A DNA stretch of 64,000 bases from Nocardia acididurans (GCF_016741815.1 NZ_JAERRJ010000008.1:62001-126000); one strand, 5' to 3'. Shown: positions 35,557 through 44,121, counted from the first letter of the stretch. Made by a program: numbers and translations. Notes: generated by a model not told the origin, from the letters alone.

Positions 35557-36567
35557 CTACAGGAGAGAGTTGCTGCGCAACAAACGGATTCGTGTCAGTA
35601 CACGGCGGCTGGCCCTGGATCCGCAGTAACCGGCCGCCAGGCCTATCGCAGCGGCTGCGGCGGCGATCGCAACCAGGACGGTCGTTCTGCCATCGTCCAC
35701 GGACGCGTGTGAATTCGCGGGCGAAAGTACACGTGTCTTCTGCGGCGACCATGTGAACTGTGCGCCAACCATGTTGATATCTGTATCCGTCTGGCCCGAA
35801 GCGGTGCTCAGAAGCTCGGCGTGGCCAGAGACGCTCGTATCCGGAGGGCCGGGGTTGGCGAGGTCGATCGCACATGCGCTGAGTCCGGTGATCATTGCGA
35901 TGACAATGACGGCGAAGGTTGCCATGGCCAGGGCATAGCGGAGGCGATGGACCCGCCAGTTCTCAGGCAGGCTATGGCCGCGTTGCTGTCGCTTGGCAGC
36001 GAGATACCGTTCGACGGACCGGTTTGGCGGAAGGATGTGCAACGGAACCGATTGGACCCGTAACCCTTCGGATTCGAGAGCGCCGACCTTGTCAGGGTTG
36101 TTCGTCAACAATCTGATTGATGTCAGTCCCAAGGCGCTGAGGGTACGGGCTGCTTCGCCATATGTGCGCGAATCGGGAGAGAAGCCCAGCTTCCGATAGC
36201 TGGAGAAGGTATCGAGGTGCTCGAGCTGACTGACCCGATAGCCGCGGGCTTTGCCTACCAAACCGGCACCGCGACCTTCCTGCTCGAGATAGAGCAACAC
36301 GCCGCGCCCAGCGGCCTGGATCATATCGAGTGACGCGTCGAGCTCAGGGCCGCAATCGCAATCGTCCGACCGGAGTGCGTCACCGTAGAGGCATCGCGAA
36401 TGCACACGGACGAGACAATCGTTGCCGATGTCCCCGAAGACGAGAGCGTGCCCCTGGTTGTTGCCGACCTCCACCACGCTCAGCCGGATATCGCGTCGCC
36501 GACGGGTGAACACATGCGTCGTATCTGCGAGCAGGGCGGGGAGCGGCGGGTCGCCTGCAATCGTCAC
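35557..36567 (-). CDS. GTP cyclohydrolase II with C-terminal two-helix membrane tail
   Basis: Numbering below counts from the alternative GTG at 36621, which gives 354 residues. I prefer GTG 36565-36567 (336 residues) because GGAGG lies 5 bases upstream. The catalytic part (about 45-220) keeps Cys77, Cys88, Cys90 for zinc, Tyr128 in KARGY, Arg152 in DSRTY and LLTNNPDKV, so it should be active. Residues 228-250 and 314-332 are membrane helices around a 60-residue outside loop, followed by a basic tail. GTP cyclohydrolases are normally soluble, so this anchor is unusual. It lies between the PfkB-like and short cyclohydrolase genes. Confidence 0.85.
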   Translation of the reverse strand: MTIAGDPPLPALLADTTHVFTRRRRDIRLSVVEVGNNQGHALVFGDIGNDCLVRVHSRCLYGDALRSDDCDCGPELDASLDMIQAAGRGVLLYLEQEGRGAGLVGKARGYRVSQLEHLDTFSSYRKLGFSPDSRTYGEAARTLSALGLTSIRLLTNNPDKVGALESEGLRVQSVPLHILPPNRSVERYLAAKRQQRGHSLPENWRVHRLRYALAMATFAVIVIAMITGLSACAIDLANPGPPDTSVSGHAELLSTASGQTDTDINMVGAQFTWSPQKTRVLSPANSHASVDDGRTTVLVAIAAAAAAIGLAAGYCGSRASRRVLTRIRLLRSNSLL

Positions 36568-36671
36568 ACGGTCCTCCGGAGAGTGGCCGAACACAACACG
36601 GCGCTGTGTTAGCCACGTCACCCGGGGCCGTCGGAGATGCTAACCTGCGATCCCTCGTTACGAGAAGTTCG

Positions 36672-38201
36672 CTACGGCGCGTCATTCTCGGCGCGCTGGA
36701 AGTTGAGATGTTCGGGGGGTTTCTGGAACGCGGTTGTGTCTACGGCCGTCATCGACGGCATCAGATCAGGAACGCTCTCGACAGGCTGATCGGAGGCTAC
36801 GGCCTCGGCCATCACCACGGCGAAGAGGAAGTCATCCGAAGCGACAGCGCCGCCTCCGGTGACCAGCCTGTATGTCAGTGCCGATGAGAAGGCGGACGCG
36901 GCACCTGCGAAGCTGGAAAGATCAGCGGCGACGGGAACGACGGCAGGTTCCGCTCCAGCGCGGTGAATTCTGCACTGGAAGCCATCGATGACGCACACGG
37001 TGCCCACTCGATGGTCAAGCAGCCACTTGATCACCGTCGCGGTTGGTTCGCCCGGCCATAGTCCGTCCAACTCTCGCGGCGAGCCCACCAGGAAGTCGAT
37101 GGCGGCAAGGTGTGCAAGCGTCGATTGCCGCAGGCTCCGCGGCGGTGAGACATTGACGATCAACCAGGGCGGTCCGGTGCTGTGACCGCGGGAACGTTTC
37201 AGTGTGGCAACGACGTTGAGTACCTGCTCTACGACCTCCGGGGATTGTTCGAAGGTGAGTAACACTACATTCGCGCCCGCGATCGCCTGTCGGTAGGGAG
37301 CGCTGTTCAGATCGGCCGCGGTCAAAGCGGTTCGTCCCTCTTTGTCGGCGATGGACGCGTATCCGCCGGCTCGGGGCATCAGTACGGTCGTTACCGGTGT
37401 TCGTGCGTTACGCCGCACCTTCACGAGACTGATGTCGACACGGTGCTCGCAGAGATATTCGCGGATTTCCCGGCCGTCATCGTCGTCGCCGATTGCGGCG
37501 AGCAGGCGGGCATCTAGACCGAGTCGCGCAAGTGCGACGGCCCGGTTGAGCCCTTTCCCGCCGGGATGTCGACTGATCCTGCCCCATTCCGACATACCCA
37601 CCTCGGGAATCTGTTCGACTCGGTGGATCTGATCGAATACCGCGTCGCCGACCACGGTGACCGTATTCCATTGCGCACCATCAGGTTCGTAGCCGGATGC
37701 CAGCAGCTCGGCAAGCGCGGTGAAGGCGCCGGTCTCGGGTGAGTCGCGTAGGCTGCGGGCCGTGGGCGTCGATGGAATGCGCGCGGCGCCCAAGGTCGTG
37801 TGCAACCTGCGCCATTGTCGAGCCAGGGATCGGCGACGGTCACCCAGGTCTGCGGCGTAGAGCTGGTCGAGATCGACGCCCGCCGGCGGATGCTCGCGGA
37901 GTAGCTCGAGACACAGTTCGACATCCACGATGAGGCGTTGGGTTACAGGCAGGGTGCGAGCTATCTTGCCGATCAACTCAGGTAACGCCTGCTCCGGTGT
38001 CGTCTGGCTCACATGTGCGTGGCGCCGGACGCTGCTCAGTTCGAGAAGCGTCCGGGTGTCGATCTCGGTGCTCTGCAGGCGATCTGGGCTCAAGCCCGAT
38101 CGCTTGCGTAGACGAATGAGGATGCTGCGCACAGCGACCATGCCGGGGTCCTGCGGCACCATGGCAGACCCGGCTCGCGGGGGTGGGTTGCTAGTAACCA
38201 T
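36672..38201 (-). CDS. PfkB-like sugar/nucleoside kinase with extra N-terminal domain, catalytic Asp missing
   Basis: 509 residues. Residues 25-165 form a helical domain of unknown type (SILIRLRKRSGLSPDRL, VTQRLIVDVELCLELLREH, LYAADLGDRRRSLARQW) that may bind DNA or a partner. Residues 180-475 are a ribokinase/PfkB fold with signature HPGGKGLNRAVALARLGLDA and the substrate-side GDAVFDQIHRV. The second signature, normally DTXGAGDAF, reads SSFAGAASAF (429-438): the catalytic Asp is Ser, and the family's Gly is Ala. It may be a binding protein rather than a kinase. First gene of the set; codon choice is less GC-biased than in neighbouring housekeeping genes. Other ATG starts occur at residues 14 and 21. 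Confidence 0.8.
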   Translation of the reverse strand: MVTSNPPPRAGSAMVPQDPGMVAVRSILIRLRKRSGLSPDRLQSTEIDTRTLLELSSVRRHAHVSQTTPEQALPELIGKIARTLPVTQRLIVDVELCLELLREHPPAGVDLDQLYAADLGDRRRSLARQWRRLHTTLGAARIPSTPTARSLRDSPETGAFTALAELLASGYEPDGAQWNTVTVVGDAVFDQIHRVEQIPEVGMSEWGRISRHPGGKGLNRAVALARLGLDARLLAAIGDDDDGREIREYLCEHRVDISLVKVRRNARTPVTTVLMPRAGGYASIADKEGRTALTAADLNSAPYRQAIAGANVVLLTFEQSPEVVEQVLNVVATLKRSRGHSTGPPWLIVNVSPPRSLRQSTLAHLAAIDFLVGSPRELDGLWPGEPTATVIKWLLDHRVGTVCVIDGFQCRIHRAGAEPAVVPVAADLSSFAGAASAFSSALTYRLVTGGGAVASDDFLFAVVMAEAVASDQPVESVPDLMPSMTAVDTTAFQKPPEHLNFQRAENDAP

Positions 38202-38353
38202 TCAGGCTAAGAATACCCGGTGGTACAGGTTTAGTGAGCTGGAAAAACGTCAATCCCCTTGCGACAACGGCAAATGCCGCACGGTCGACGGCAAATGCCA
38301 TACTGGGATTGGCGAAATATCGCCCCCACCAGACGGTTCGGGAGGTGCTGGTG

Positions 38354-38449
38354 ATGGGAGTGGTGTTCCTGATTCGGCGGATCCGGCGGGGCAGGCGGGT
38401 GGAGTGCGAGCCCGAGGCTGAGCGTGACACCGAAGTGGAGGCCGTGTAG
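38354..38449 (+). CDS. 31-residue basic small protein
   Basis: ATG 38354 has GGAGG 8 bases upstream. The product begins MGVVFLIRRIRRGRR and ends with an acidic tail, an amphipathic layout that could lie on a membrane. It has no recognised family and could be chance. Confidence 0.35.
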   Translation: MGVVFLIRRIRRGRRVECEPEAERDTEVEAV

Positions 38450-38636
38450 GCGGGCGGACTCGCCTGTCCGGACCTCGACAATTCAACTGCCCTGTCGTCG
38501 TATCGCTCGATCCGCGTTCACAATTCGTTGGCAGCGACCGCACCGGCCGATCATGATCATCGATCGGCCGGCTCGAGGCATCCCGGAAAACCGGTTCAAT
38601 TCGCGACGGCGACACCCCTCACCTCTGGGAGATGTC

Positions 38637-38915
38637 GTGATCTATGAGAGCAGCCGATCGATCACCAGCAGCCTCAGCTCGGAATGGGCGGACTGCCGGC
38701 ATGGGCGGGCAGAACCCGCCTGGGAGTTGAGCTGGCGGCCGGAGCCTTTACTGACACGTGAACAGGCCAGGGCCGCAATGGAATTGACCGAGTGGTGCAG
38801 TGGGGGAGAGGAGCCTGGGGTGCGAGCCGAGGAGATTGCGGCGCAACTCGGCACCACTGTCCAGCATGTGATGGCGGTGCTGCATCAAAGAATGCTCGAG
38901 AGGGGGAGGCCGTGA
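38637..38915 (+). CDS. Small protein 1 of a tandem triplet
   Basis: 92 residues from GTG 38637 behind GGGAG. The core WELSWRPEPLLTREQARAAM is shared with the next two genes, followed by a helical part (VRAEEIAAQLGTTVQHVMAVL) resembling a helix-turn-helix-like pair. The family is one I have seen as short hypothetical proteins in Nocardia and actinophages, not characterised. Its stop overlaps the next GTG (GTGA). Confidence 0.7.
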   Translation: MIYESSRSITSSLSSEWADCRHGRAEPAWELSWRPEPLLTREQARAAMELTEWCSGGEEPGVRAEEIAAQLGTTVQHVMAVLHQRMLERGRP

Positions 38916-39196
38916 CGATCTTCTACAACGCGGGGTGGATGAGTAGCGATCTCACCGGGGAGGCCGCGCACCAGGAGGGTGGCGGCTGCGAACCACAGTG
39001 GCGGTTGAGTTGGTTGCCGGAGCGGCTGGTGTCTCGGGGGCAGGCGGTGGCGGGGATGGAACTCGCGGAGTTCTTTTCCGGTAACCACTGTCAGCGGGAT
39101 GTGATTGTCGCGGCCCGGGCAATCATCAGTGCCGCGGAATTGGGCATAGCGGTGGGTGAGGCGATGTCGGCACTGCAAGGGCGAAGGTTGCGATGA
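38912..39196 (+). CDS. Small protein 2 of a tandem triplet
   Basis: 94 residues from GTG 38912, with AGGGGGAGG just upstream and a 4-base overlap with the previous gene. The core WRLSWLPERLVSRGQAVAGM aligns with its neighbours, and the C-terminal helix pair (IISAAELGIAVGEAMSAL) is kept. Translational coupling to the first copy suggests the proteins are needed together. Confidence 0.7.
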   Translation: MTIFYNAGWMSSDLTGEAAHQEGGGCEPQWRLSWLPERLVSRGQAVAGMELAEFFSGNHCQRDVIVAARAIISAAELGIAVGEAMSALQGRRLR

Positions 39197-39359
39197 GAAA
39201 TTCCGACAAACCGGACGGTGTGCGGAGATTCGATGAAATACCGACCGCTCGGCATTCGATGAAGGTAGCAATATTCGGCGCGGGTGACCGCCGGCGTCAG
39301 CAACTAGGCACGGGTGCGCAGAGACCCTGCCACACGTGGGATAGGCCCGAGGAGGACCA

Positions 39360-39779
39360 GTGACCATCGAATTCAGCACGCGGGCAATGACTAGCGACAT
39401 CACACCCGAATACGCCGTCCGCTCCCGCGGTTACGGTGAGCCGGGGTGGCGCTTGAGCTGGCTCCCCGAACACCGCCTCACCCGCGAACAGGCCCATGCC
39501 GGAATGGAACTGGACGAAATTCTCTCCAACCCCGCCATCGTGTACGACGACGATGCCCATACGCGCGCCGCTGATCGTGCCGCCCGCCTGGGCATCCTGG
39601 TCGAGCACGCGGTGATCATGCTCGCCCAGCGCATGGCCGATCGGATGCACGGCGACGGCGACGGCTCGGTCGCCGAGCCGGATACGGAGCCCGAATGGCC
39701 CGACTTCACACTCGACGGAAAAATCGCGGCTTGCACACCGGTGAGCTCCGGAGCGCGGTCACGGCACCTATGGGGGTGA
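39360..39779 (+). CDS. Small protein 3 of a tandem triplet
   Basis: 139 residues from GTG 39360 behind GAGGAGG. Core WRLSWLPEHRLTREQAHAGM, then a helix pair ending ILVEHAVIMLAQRMADRM. Unlike the other two it has a 45-residue acidic extension (DGDGSVAEPDTEPEWPDF). It is separated from the second copy by 163 bases in which I see no gene. Confidence 0.7.
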   Translation: MTIEFSTRAMTSDITPEYAVRSRGYGEPGWRLSWLPEHRLTREQAHAGMELDEILSNPAIVYDDDAHTRAADRAARLGILVEHAVIMLAQRMADRMHGDGDGSVAEPDTEPEWPDFTLDGKIAACTPVSSGARSRHLWG

Positions 39780-39807
39780 GCGAGAACTTCACCCAACGGA
39801 CCCGGTG

Positions 39808-40619
39808 TCAGCCGATGCCGAGCGCCCGCGACAGCAGCGAATTGCGGGTTCGCGTGCCACATTTGGCGAGCACCGACTTCACGTGATCGTTGACGGTGTG
39901 CTCCGAGAGCACCAATTCCGCTGCCATGCGGCGGGAATCATGTCCGGCTGCGAGCACGCGGGAATCGGCTGCATGGGTTCGTCGGGCGGATTGAGCTGGA
40001 ACAGCGCGGCGGCGGCCGCCGCCGTCTGCGCCCGCACCCGCAAACCGGGATCGAGGACGATCACGGCGGGACCGATCGGCGGCAGGCCCGCATCCGGTGC
40101 GGCGAAAGTGCGGCCGAGGGCATGCCGCAATCCGGTGGTGACGGGACCCGCGAGCGTGGTCAGATGCGCGGTCTCGGCACGATCGAACGCGACGCCGGAG
40201 GTGCGCAGCAGTTCGAGAAAACCTCAGCAGCCGTAGCGATCCGCGAAGGCCACCGCGGCGGTATCGAGAACGCCGAGATCGCGGTGCACCTGCTGCCAGA
40301 CCAGCGACCGCGTCGGATCCCCTGCGGTGAGTTCCAGCAGCGAACGACCGCTGAGCCCGAGCAGCCGATCCCAGCGGTGTATCGGCGTCAGATAGCGGGC
40401 CCGGATCAACTCCGGCAGCCGCGGCCACGGTGGGCCGGGCATGTCGGCCAGCGGTGAGGTCGCCACCCGGGTCACCGGATCGGTGAGGGCGAAGACGTAC
40501 CCGTCGAACGGCAGCGCCCGCCGCAGGTCCGCGAGCACCAGCTCGCGAAACCGTTTCGCGATGTAGCGGTCCCGATCGTGGCGTTCGACCCGGTCGGCCA
40601 GTTCCCGTGCGCTCGGCAC
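39808..40619 (-). pseudogene. Decayed LuxR-type regulator
   Basis: The 5' part (40224-40619) encodes an intact N-terminal regulator domain ending FADRYGC, then an in-frame TGA at 40224-40226 where family members usually have tryptophan. The same frame continues as GFLELLRTSGVAFDRAETAH to about 39955. There the frame shifts, and only the final LuxR helix-turn-helix (MAAELVLSEHTVNDHVKSVL) remains in another frame, with roughly 70 residues expected between the two missing. One nonsense change plus a deletion/frameshift make this a pseudogene. Confidence 0.8.
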
Positions 40620-40719
40620 CGACTCAGTCTAGGAACAGATATCCCCAAGATCCGGGATATGGCGGCAGCCCGATCCGGCCGACACTTCGAAGCACAGCCC
40701 AGCAACCGAGGAGGCCGCC

Positions 40720-41028
40720 ATGACCATCAACCTGCACATCGACAACACCGTGCACGACTACGACGCGTGGAAAACCGTGTTCGACAAGTTCGACCGCTTC
40801 CGCAGCGAACTCCACGTCCGCTCGTGCCGAGTCTCCCGCCTCCACGACAACCCGGCCCGCGTCCTGATCGGCCTCGGCTTCGACAATCTCGCCGATGCCG
40901 AAACCTTCCGCGAGGCACTGCACAAGGTCACCGCCAGCCCGCAATCCCAGGCCCTGCTCGTCTCCCACACGGTGCACGTCGTCGAGATCGTCGATGAGCA
41001 CATCCCCGGCGCGGCGCTGGCCGGTTGA
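40720..41028 (+). CDS. Small ABM-like (dimeric alpha-beta barrel) protein
   Basis: 102 residues with a ferredoxin-like layout: HIDNTVHDYDAWKTVFDKFD, SCRVSRLHDNPARVLIGLGF, then a helix and a last strand TVHVVEIVDE. It resembles antibiotic-biosynthesis-monooxygenase-type and cyclase-like small proteins. Function is not assigned. It is divergent from the LuxR pseudogene, which may once have controlled it. Confidence 0.7.
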   Translation: MTINLHIDNTVHDYDAWKTVFDKFDRFRSELHVRSCRVSRLHDNPARVLIGLGFDNLADAETFREALHKVTASPQSQALLVSHTVHVVEIVDEHIPGAALAG

Positions 41029-41037
41029 TCGATGACG

Positions 41038-41072
41038 AACCGCCCGCCGACACACGTCGACGGGCGGTGGTT
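41038..41072. terminator. Hairpin between convergent genes
   Basis: AACCGCCCG (41038-41046) pairs with CGGGCGG and TGGTT (41061-41072) with a small bulge, between the ABM-like gene and pyrD. Confidence 0.5.
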
Positions 41073-41103
41073 CGAATCTTGTTGTGCTGAACGCGAATGT
41101 GGA

Positions 41104-42213
41104 TCAGGCGCGGGCGGTATGTCCCGCGCCGACGGCGTCCGACAGGCTGGAGTAGCCGTTCGCGCGGAGTTTGTCCGCGAGGCCGCGGTGGATACGGCGG
41201 GCCCAGAAGGGGCCGCCGTAGATGAAGCCGGTGAAGCCTTGCAGGAGGGAGGCTCCGGCGAGGATGCGTTCCCAGGCCTGGTCGGCGGTTTCGATGCCGC
41301 CTACCGAGATGAGGACGAGTTGGTCGCCTACGCGGGCGTAGAGACGGCGCAGGACCTCGAGGGAGCGGTCGGCTACCGGGGGGCCCGACAGGCCGCCCGC
41401 GCCGATGGCTTCGACGTCGATGGCCGGAGTGGCCAGGCCGTCGCGGCGAATGGTGGTGTTGGTGGCCACGATTCCGGCGAGGCCGAGTTCGACGGCCAGG
41501 TCGGCGACCGCGTCGATGTCCTCGTCGGAGAGGTCGGGGGCGATCTTGACCAGGACCGGGACCGAGACCTTGTCGAGTACGGCCTGCAGGAGCGGGCGCA
41601 GTGAGGCGACCGCCTGCAGGTCGCGCAGGCCGGGGGTGTTCGGCGAGCTGACGTTCACGATCATGAAGTCGGCGAGGGGGCCGAGCAGGCGGGCGCTGGT
41701 CGCGTAATCGGTTGCGGCGTCGGCGGGTTCGACCACTTTGGTCTTGCCGATATTGGCGCCGATGGGGATGCCGCCGGGGGAGCGGCGGGCCAGGTGGGCG
41801 GCCGCCTGCGCCGCGCCGTGGTTGTTGAAGCCCATGCGGTTGATGAGCGCACGGTCGGCGGGCAGGCGGAACAGGCGGGGCGCCGGATTGCCCGGTTGCG
41901 CCTGGGCTGTGACGGTGCCGATCTCGGCGTAGCCGAAGCCGAGCGGGCCCCATGCGTCGGCGCCTTCGGCGTTCTTGTCGAAGCCGGCCGCCAGCCCGAG
42001 CGGCGCGGGGAAGTCCACGCCGAAGACCCGGGTGCGCAGGATCGGGTCGTCGGCCACCAGCAGTTTCGCGGTGAGCCGGCGACCGATCCCGAAGCGGGTG
42101 GCCAGTTTCATGGCACCGAAAGCAAGATGATGGATACGCTCCGGGGGGAGCAGGAACATCATCTTGAGCAGTAGGGCGTACAGACGCTCGCCTGTACCTG
42201 TTTTAACCGCCAT
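41104..42213 (-). CDS. pyrD: Dihydroorotate dehydrogenase, quinone-dependent (class 2)
   Basis: 369 residues from ATG 42211-42213. The fourth step of pyrimidine synthesis, passing electrons to menaquinone at the membrane. FMN-site and active-site motifs: APLGLAAGFDKNAEG, TVTAQAQPGNPAPRLFRL, NRMGFNNHG, NVSSPNTPGLRDLQ with the class 2 catalytic serine, and ISVGGIETADQAWERILAGAS. The N-terminal helical extension (about 1-40) that contacts the membrane is present. Last gene of a lipoprotein / DUF5703 / pyrD operon. Confidence 0.96.
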   Translation of the reverse strand: MAVKTGTGERLYALLLKMMFLLPPERIHHLAFGAMKLATRFGIGRRLTAKLLVADDPILRTRVFGVDFPAPLGLAAGFDKNAEGADAWGPLGFGYAEIGTVTAQAQPGNPAPRLFRLPADRALINRMGFNNHGAAQAAAHLARRSPGGIPIGANIGKTKVVEPADAATDYATSARLLGPLADFMIVNVSSPNTPGLRDLQAVASLRPLLQAVLDKVSVPVLVKIAPDLSDEDIDAVADLAVELGLAGIVATNTTIRRDGLATPAIDVEAIGAGGLSGPPVADRSLEVLRRLYARVGDQLVLISVGGIETADQAWERILAGASLLQGFTGFIYGGPFWARRIHRGLADKLRANGYSSLSDAVGAGHTARA

Positions 42214-42218
42214 GCGGG

Positions 42219-42488
42219 TTACATCACCGCCTCGGGTGTCGGGGACAACTGGGTGCTCTTGCGGCGGCGTAACAACACGCGACGGCTGCCGTCGGTGTAG
42301 GCACGCACCCGCGACAGCTCCCAGCCGCCGTATTCGGCTTGAATCGCGAGCCGCATGGAGGCGGTCACGCGATTCATTTCTCGGGGTAGTCGGAGCGGGA
42401 CGTATTCCCATTCGTCATCGGCGGCTTCTTCTTCCCAGCTCGCCGGTAGTGTGCGCGTCGCGTGCGCTGAACGTGAGGCCCGAGCCAT
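42219..42488 (-). CDS. DUF5703 family protein
   Basis: 89 residues. WEYVPLRLPREMNRVTASMR and AEYGGWELSRVRAYTDGSRR match a short family found next to pyrD or uppP in actinobacteria. The ATG at 42486-42488 overlaps the TGA of the upstream lipoprotein gene by one base; a GTG one codon earlier is possible. It ends 5 bases before pyrD. Function is unknown. Confidence 0.8.
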   Translation of the reverse strand: MARASRSAHATRTLPASWEEEAADDEWEYVPLRLPREMNRVTASMRLAIQAEYGGWELSRVRAYTDGSRRVLLRRRKSTQLSPTPEAVM

Positions 42489-43501
42489 CACTGCCCTCTC
42501 TTCCGCTGGTCCGCGGCGATCCGCTGCAGACCGTCGCCGGTCGCGGAACCCACGAACATGTCCCCGGTGCGGCTGTCGATGGTCACCGAGTCGGGTTGGC
42601 GCACCGTCGGGTAGCGCCCCACCTCTACCGGTATACCCGTCGACAGGTCGTAGCCGACGACTTCGTTACTGCCGGTCAGCGTCACCCACGCGGTCTCGGA
42701 CCGCTGATCGTAGGCGAGTGCGTAGGGCGAAGAGCCTACCGGGAAACGCTGATGCAGAACCAAGGGATCGGCCGTGTAGACCAGCAGCTCGCGGCCCGCG
42801 GTATCGGCGACGATGCGCCGGCCGTAGTGATCGCCGATCATGGCGACGGCCCCGTCCCCGGCCCGCAGCGACAGGCCGACGCGCTCGTCGGAGAGGTTCA
42901 GTTCGCTGATGAGGGTCTGGCGGCGGTCCAGCACCACCACGTGCTCGTCGGCGGCATCGACCACATCGGCGGAGACCAGACCTGAAATAGTCTGCTGCAC
43001 AGCACCGTTCGCGTCGAGCAGCAGCACCTTACCGTTGGCCAGCCCGACGACCAGCCCGTCGCCGCGCACCGCGACCGAACGCGCGTCGCCGTCGACGGTG
43101 ACAGCGGTGGTCCGGCCGGTGGCCACGTCCACGCGCAGCACCTGTCCGGGCAGCGCGACCAGCAGCTCACCGGGTTCGCCCACGGCCAGCGACGCCGCCG
43201 ACCCACCCAGCGCGACCGGTCGGTCCGCCTTGGTGGCCGGATCGACCAGATGCAGAGTCCGGTCGTCGGTGCCGTGGACCGCGCCGAGTACGCCGGTGGA
43301 CGGTTCGGAGAGCAGCAATCGGATCGGCGCACTCGCCACGACATCGCCCGCGGGAGCCACCGTGGCAGCCGGCGCGATCGCGGGGGAGGGGGGTTCGATG
43401 GTGGGCTTGCCCGACGCGTCGTCCGTGGACGAACATCCGGCGAGCAGAGTCACCGCTGCCATGCCCGCGAGGGCCGAGCGGATCCAGCCGCGACGGCGCA
43501 T
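42488..43501 (-). CDS. Beta-propeller lipoprotein (LppL-like)
   Basis: 337 residues. Signal peptide with lipobox LLAG-Cys at about residue 23, then a Pro/Thr linker and six or seven repeated beta blades (LHLVDPATKADRPVALGGSA, VLRVDVATGRTTAV, VVGYDLSTGIPVEV). It matches the place of M. tuberculosis LppL (Rv2138, next to pyrD) as I recall it. AAGGAG precedes ATG 43499-43501. It is anchored outside the membrane, with unknown ligand. Confidence 0.85.
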   Translation of the reverse strand: MRRRGWIRSALAGMAAVTLLAGCSSTDDASGKPTIEPPSPAIAPAATVAPAGDVVASAPIRLLLSEPSTGVLGAVHGTDDRTLHLVDPATKADRPVALGGSAASLAVGEPGELLVALPGQVLRVDVATGRTTAVTVDGDARSVAVRGDGLVVGLANGKVLLLDANGAVQQTISGLVSADVVDAADEHVVVLDRRQTLISELNLSDERVGLSLRAGDGAVAMIGDHYGRRIVADTAGRELLVYTADPLVLHQRFPVGSSPYALAYDQRSETAWVTLTGSNEVVGYDLSTGIPVEVGRYPTVRQPDSVTIDSRTGDMFVGSATGDGLQRIAADQRKRGQ

Positions 43502-43709
43502 GCAGCGAACTCCTTACCTGCCGACGAAATCATGCGTGCTCCCTAATCTGACCATGCCGACCGGGCGAGCCCGGCGGCCGGGGGTGGCCGTGTCGTCACT
43601 TCGTCCCGGGGGAGTACCCAGTCGTATGACGTGACATGCGCATTCGATGCCCGTGTCGGTCGCAGCCGCTACGGTGGATGGTGAACGCAGGCACTTTCTG
43701 GGAGTTTCG

Positions 43710-44063
43710 TTGGAAACCGGCCACACCTCGGGCTTCACCGTCGAAGACGTCACCGTGGGTCGCTACGCGCACGGCTTCGGCAGCACCGGGGACGGGCGCT
43801 CATTCGCCTTCCGCACCGTCCGATCGACGCTGACGCTCGAGATCTACCGCCCCGACCTGGACGGCGACGTGCCTTCCGCCGAGGACGTGGTGGCGGTCGC
43901 CGAAGCCCCCGTCACCGATATCGACCTCGACGATGAACGCAGCGTGATCGCCCTGGTGCGTGATCTGGTGCCCCAGGCGAGTCCGGTCGCGGCCCCACCG
44001 CGGGAGGCCACCACTGTGCGCGCGCTGCTGGGCCGCCTGGGTGCGGTCATCGACGGCATGTGA
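43710..44063 (+). CDS. Conserved actinobacterial protein of unknown function
   Basis: 117 residues from TTG 43710, chosen for GGGAG 5 bases upstream; an ATG at 43647 would add 21 residues lying over a likely promoter (TACGGT near 43671). Recognisable blocks are GHTSGFTVEDVTVGRYAHGF, LEIYRPDLDGDVP and a C-terminal VRALLGRLGAVIDGM. I recall such short proteins as conserved in mycolata but know no role. Confidence 0.65.
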   Translation: METGHTSGFTVEDVTVGRYAHGFGSTGDGRSFAFRTVRSTLTLEIYRPDLDGDVPSAEDVVAVAEAPVTDIDLDDERSVIALVRDLVPQASPVAAPPREATTVRALLGRLGAVIDGM

Positions 44064-44121
44064 GCTGCGGCTGGGAATCGAGTGCTGGCGCATGCCATCC
44101 AGTTGGAAAGAACATACGTAT

